Source: Eimeria necatrix
Taxonomy: Eukaryota; Apicomplexa; Conoidasida; Eucoccidiorida; Eimeriidae
Direction of reading: 5' to 3'
Length of the DNA stretch: 10,000 nucleotides
NCBI RefSeq assembly: GCF_000499385.1
Contig: NW_013654340.1
Location: forward strand, 1 to 10,000
This document shows positions 7,355-10,000 of this stretch, piece after piece. Positions within the stretch are counted from its first letter, which is position 1; each line of letters starts with the position of its first letter. The notes under the pieces are model-generated. The model saw only the letters and a list, made by a program, of their open reading frames with translations, had not been told where the DNA came from and did no database searches. The translations under genes and the position numbers were made by a program.

Positions 7355-7458
7355 AAACCCTAAACCCTAAACCCTGAACCCTAAACCCTGAATTAGCTGG
7401 CAGCGAGAGCAGCAGCAGCAGCAGCAGCAGCAGATCTAGGGTTTAGGGTTTAGGGTTT
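7355..7458 (-). repeat. Heptamer arrays around a short CAG tract, carrier 3' region
   Basis: CCCTAAA units at 7355-7391 (two mutated to CCCTGAA), CAG triplets at 7408-7432, then TTTAGGG units at 7438-7458. They form an inverted pair around the CAG tract. The provisional carrier stop lies at the edge of the last array. Confidence 0.9.
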
Positions 7459-8355
7459 TAAGCGAACCTTCCACGGCATCCCCGCCAGCACTTTAAACCA
7501 CGGCTGGTACACGCAGAGGCCCTGAAGCACACCTAAACCCTAAACCCTAAACCCTAAACCCTAAACCCTAAACCCTAAACCCTCACAAGGGGTAGGGGCT
7601 GTAAACATCCGGCCTCAGAAGGAGGATCTGAAACCCTAAACCCTAAACCCTCACAGCCAGGCATTCATCTGCAGCCCAATATCTTAAACTCTTTGGGGTT
7701 TACTTAGGGTTTAGGGTTTAGGGTTTAGGGTTTAGGGTTTAGGGTTTACCTCTAGGCGAGACTGGCAGCGCTGAATTACGGACAGCTGCGCCAGGGGAGC
7801 CGCAGCAGTGCCCAGAATAGCTGCAGCCGCAGCACACAAACCCTAAACCCTAAACCCTGCTAAACCCTAAACCCTAAACCCTAAAGTGTTATGCCTAAAC
7901 CCTAAACCCTAAACCCTTGGCTTCGAAGCATAGAGGCTAAACCCTTGACTCCAGCTGCTCAGCGGCACCAGCCTTTGATCCTTAAATCCAGGAATTATGC
8001 AGCAAGCCCTAAACCCTAAACCCTAAACCCTAAACCCTAAACCCTAAACCCTCACCAGATAGCCAGGCTCTCATGGTGTATTCTTCAAGTTGCTGCAGCC
8101 TTTTCTCGACGGAGTTTTCGTCTGCTTTTGGTCTTCGCTGCTGCCTTGGTTCTGCTGCTGCTGTTGCTGCTGCAGCATCAGCAGCAGCAGCAGCAGTAGC
8201 AGCATCTCCTGCTGCTGCTTCCTCCTCGGCTTCCTTCTTGCTGCTGCTGCGTCTGCTGCTGCTGCTGCTGTTGGCTCCGTTGCTGCTGCTGCCGTTTGCG
8301 CCGTTGCCGCTGCTGCTGACGCGCTTCCCTCCGCCGCCCTCGCCCCTGCTGCTGC

Positions 8356-8409
<54 letters not shown>

Positions 8410-8995
8410 AGCAGGCTTTGTTGTAAAGAAAAAAAGAAGCAGCAACTAATTCATCTACTGATCGAGACAAAATAAAAGGAAAAGAGCCTCTCCAAAAAGC
8501 AGCAAAGCCATCAGCCCGCAGCGTGAGCTGCAGCATGTCTCTTGCTGCTGCTGCTGCTGCTGCAGCAGACAGCAGCTCAGCAGCAAAAGACACAAACTTC
8601 AAAGGAGAAGCAGCAGCAGGAAAATAAACTGCTGCAGCAGCAGCACCAGGGACCTCCACCACCGACAGCCGCGTCGCCAGCAGCAGCAGCGGATAAGCAG
8701 CAAACTCCGCAGCCAGCTGCACGCAAACCCTAAACCCTAAACCCTAAACCCTAAACCCTAAACCCTAAACCCTAAACCCTAGGTGCTGCACTGCGGGCAA
8801 TTCTTTCCAGGAAGTGACAGCAAACGCATTTTGGCTGCATGCAATTTCCACATAACGAATTCAATATGACAAACCCTAAACCCTAAACCCTAAACCCTAA
8901 ACCCTAAACCCTAAACCCTAAACCCTAAACCCTTCAGCAAGACTCGCCTTGAGAAGCATAGGCGGCAGCAGTTCTGTGGCCAAACACTTCAGAAG

Positions 8996-9038
<43 letters not shown>

Positions 9039-9153
9039 AGCTGCAGGTCCTGCTGCAGCTGCTGCAGCAAAGGAGACAAATCGGTGTCTGTGTCTCTTGT
9101 CTCTAATTCTCTGAGGCTGCCAATCACCCTTATACTCCCGTTGCTGCTGCTGC

Positions 9154-9207
<54 letters not shown>

Positions 9208-9865
9208 CTGCTAGGGCCTCCAAAGACTCCAGCTGGGGCTCAACTGCCTTTCCCCGGAAGAAGCCAAAACAGCGCCCTGCAGCCACAAACCCTAAACCCT
9301 AAACCCTAAACCCTAAACCCTAAACCCTTGGCTGTAAAACCGAAATTATTGTCCCCAATTCCTTACTTCAGGGTTTAGGGTTTAGGGTTTTTAGGCTGAA
9401 AATGTTGTTCCCTGGCGCCGTACCCTGCTAACGCTAAACCCTAAACCCTAAACCCTAAACCCTAAACCCTAAACCCTAAACCCTAGCTCACCAAGGAGGT
9501 CAAAAAGATACTGGCTGCAGAAGACAGTCTCTCTGTAGCAGTAACGAAGCAGCAACCAGTGCAGCCCGTCCCTGCGAAAAAAGACAAACCCTAAACCCTA
9601 AACCCTAAACCCTAAACCCTAAACCCTAAACCCTAAACCCTAAACCCTTGGCGACGAAGCGTCGGGCCTGAAGTTAAGACCTAGCCCTCAATTTTCATGC
9701 GGACTCCAAGCCTTGCGCGCTCAACCCAAACCCTAAACCCTAAACCCTGAAACCCTAAACCCTAAACCCTAAACCCTAAACCCTAAACCCTTACCGGCAC
9801 AGCCTGTGCAAGCAAGAAGGAACAAAACCCCTGAAAAGGCCGCCGACTCCCTCGGCTTCGTAGAC
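7450..9865 (-). CDS. Mitochondrial carrier (SLC25-like) family protein, degenerate, 5' incomplete
   Basis: Membrane transporter-fold protein, presumably of the mitochondrial inner or outer membrane. Exons 5' to 3': 9865-9795, 9571-9492, 9276-8948, 8716-8056, 7820-7750, 7690-7655, 7627-7607 (or to 7587), 7521-7450. Repeat 1: EGVGGLFRGFVPSCLHRL, then RYCYRETVFCSQYLFDLLG and GFFRGKAV. Repeat 2: EFAAYPLLLLATRLSVVEV, then GFAAFWRGSFPFILSRSV. Repeat 3: ILGTAAAPLAQLSVIQRCQS, then GLCVYQPWFKVLAGMPWKV. The Px(D/E)xx(K/R) signatures are degenerate (PLLLLATR, PLAQLSVIQR), as in MTCH- or SLC25A46-like members; substrate unknown. Ser-rich, Gln-rich and Ala-rich insertions sit in loops (exons 9276-8948 and 8716-8056). 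The first transmembrane helix must lie beyond 9865. Exon 9276-8948 seems to end at a GC donor. Exons 7690-7655 and 7627-7587 are small, and with the best donor (GTGAGG at 7586) the last exon falls two bases out of phase. The stop at 7450-7452 lies inside a heptamer array and is provisional. The family call is strong; the 3' structure is weak. Confidence 0.75.
7533..7651 (-). repeat. CCCTAAA arrays around the small carrier exon 7587-7627
   Basis: Arrays at 7533-7584 and 7632-7651 (TTTAGGG in the gene's sense). The right-hand one belongs to a presumed intron 7654-7628 of only 27 nt (GTGAGG to TTTCAG), unusually short. Confidence 0.85.
7705..7747 (-). repeat. TTTAGGG array (antisense orientation) in carrier intron 7749-7691
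   Basis: The donor of exon 7820-7750 reads GTAAAC, continuing as CCCTAAA in the gene's sense. The intron is about 59 nt. Confidence 0.85.
7838..8053 (-). repeat. CCCTAAA arrays, carrier intron 8055-7821
   Basis: Arrays at about 7838-7883, 7894-7917 and 8006-8053, with unique pieces at 7918-8005. Donor GTGAGG abuts the array; acceptor GCTGCGGCTGCAG. Splicing joins TMRAWLS to ILGTAAAPL. Confidence 0.9.
8153..8412 (-). repeat. Coding CAG tracts (sense): poly-Ser loop and Ala-rich region of the carrier
   Basis: Plus-strand CTG tracts, so CAG in sense. They encode an uninterrupted Ser run of about 18 after FFLYNKACC, a Gly/Ser/Asn region, a charged KKEAEEE stretch and Ala-rich sequence, before EKRLQQLEEYTMRAWLS. 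This is an insertion between carrier repeats 2 and 3. Confidence 0.8.
8724..8933 (-). repeat. CCCTAAA arrays, carrier intron 8947-8717
   Basis: Arrays at about 8725-8780 and 8872-8932 surround about 90 bp of unique sequence (8781-8871) that gives no spliceable exon. Acceptor GCGTGCAG; the donor appears to be GC (GCGAGT). Confidence 0.88.
8999..9204 (-). repeat. Coding CAG tracts (sense): poly-Gln and poly-Ser loop of the carrier
   Basis: Two plus-strand CTG tracts (8999-9043 and 9142-9204) encode poly-Gln and poly-Ser, separated by non-repetitive IRVIGSLRELETRDTDTDLS. They insert between carrier repeat 1 (GFFRGKAV) and repeat 2. Confidence 0.8.
9287..9485 (-). repeat. Mixed-orientation heptamer arrays, carrier intron 9491-9277
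   Basis: CCCTAAA at 9288-9328, TTTAGGG at 9370-9391, CCCTAAA at 9434-9485. Donor GTGAGC; acceptor TGGCTGCAG. Splicing joins SQYLFDLL-G to RCFGFFRGK. Confidence 0.9.
9586..9792 (-). repeat. CCCTAAA arrays, carrier intron 9794-9572
   Basis: Arrays at 9586-9648 and 9727-9792 (with one GAAACCC slip near 9749). Donor GTAAGG abuts the array; acceptor CTTTTTTCGCAG. Splicing joins SCLHRLC-R to DGLHWLLLRY. Confidence 0.9.
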
Positions 9866-9886
9866 CTGCGGAGCCACAGCTGCACT

Positions 9887-9982
9887 CTAGGGTTTAGGGT
9901 TTAGGGTTTAGGGTTTGGGGCCCGAGTAAAGGCTTGAGCGCGAGCCTAGGGTTTAGGGTTTAGGGTTTAGGGTTTAGGGTTT
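9887..9982 (-). repeat. TTTAGGG arrays in the intron upstream of carrier exon 9865-9795
   Basis: Arrays at about 9887-9917 and 9947-9981 (CCCTAAA in the gene's sense). Acceptor GGCTCCGCAG ends at 9866. The upstream exon is outside the window. Confidence 0.88.
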
Positions 9983-10000
9983 GGCGAACCACGCGCAGGC

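Noticed and set aside
8073..8449. Plus-strand Ala- and Leu-rich frames opposite carrier exon 8716-8056
   Set aside because: Shadows of the minus-strand CAG-coding tracts; the minus strand carries the carrier motifs.
8781..8871. Possible extra carrier exon between two heptamer arrays
   Set aside because: A TGCATGCAG acceptor exists, but no donor in compatible phase, and direct splicing 8948 to 8716 already gives a good carrier sequence.
1944..9982. A true chromosome end (telomere)
   Set aside because: Heptamer arrays are short, in both orientations, and lie between exons of spliced genes, so they are interstitial.

Overview
The window looks like nuclear DNA of a coccidian apicomplexan, most probably Eimeria. 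Three things point there. CAG/CTG triplet tracts run through both exons and introns. The telomere-type heptamer TTTAGGG (CCCTAAA on the other strand) recurs dozens of times in introns. The readable exons encode a plant/apicomplexan-type calcium-dependent protein kinase. This mix of CAG-encoded amino-acid runs and telomere-like intronic heptamers is a known feature of repeat-rich Eimeria segments. The genus is inferred from repeat content and protein type, not from a database match.

Two multi-exon genes converge. Positions 481-5755 (+) hold a calcium-dependent protein kinase (CDPK) in eleven exons. The 5' end lies in or beyond the repeats at 1-480. The visible 822 codons run from the glycine loop through HRD, DFG and APE motifs and four EF-hands to a Gln/Ala-rich tail. 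Positions 9865-7450 (-) hold a mitochondrial-carrier-family protein in about eight exons. Its first exons lie beyond the right edge. Parts of three carrier repeats can be read, separated by Ser-rich and Gln-rich insertions. The reading frame near its 3' end (7522-7690) is not fully resolved.

Layout: 1-480 holds CTG and TTTA repeats, probably intron or upstream sequence. 481-5755 is the kinase; its introns hold TTTAA, CTG, TTTAGGG/CCCTAAA and, in one case, TAGC repeats. 5756-7449 is the convergent spacer, with CAG/CTG inverted arrays, about 700 bp of TAGC/AGCC repeats and weak exon candidates on the minus strand. 7450-9865 is the carrier, with heptamer arrays in nearly every intron. 9866-10000 is intronic heptamer sequence of the same gene.

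The two repeat types are sorted by reading-frame consequence. CAG has no stop codon in any frame and is found in exons, where it codes for Ala, Gln or Ser. TTTAGGG and CCCTAAA have a stop in every frame within 21 nt and are confined to introns and intergenic DNA, often starting exactly at the 5' splice site. No RNA gene, transposase, CRISPR array or promoter could be supported. The two genes share no evident pathway beyond being neighbours.
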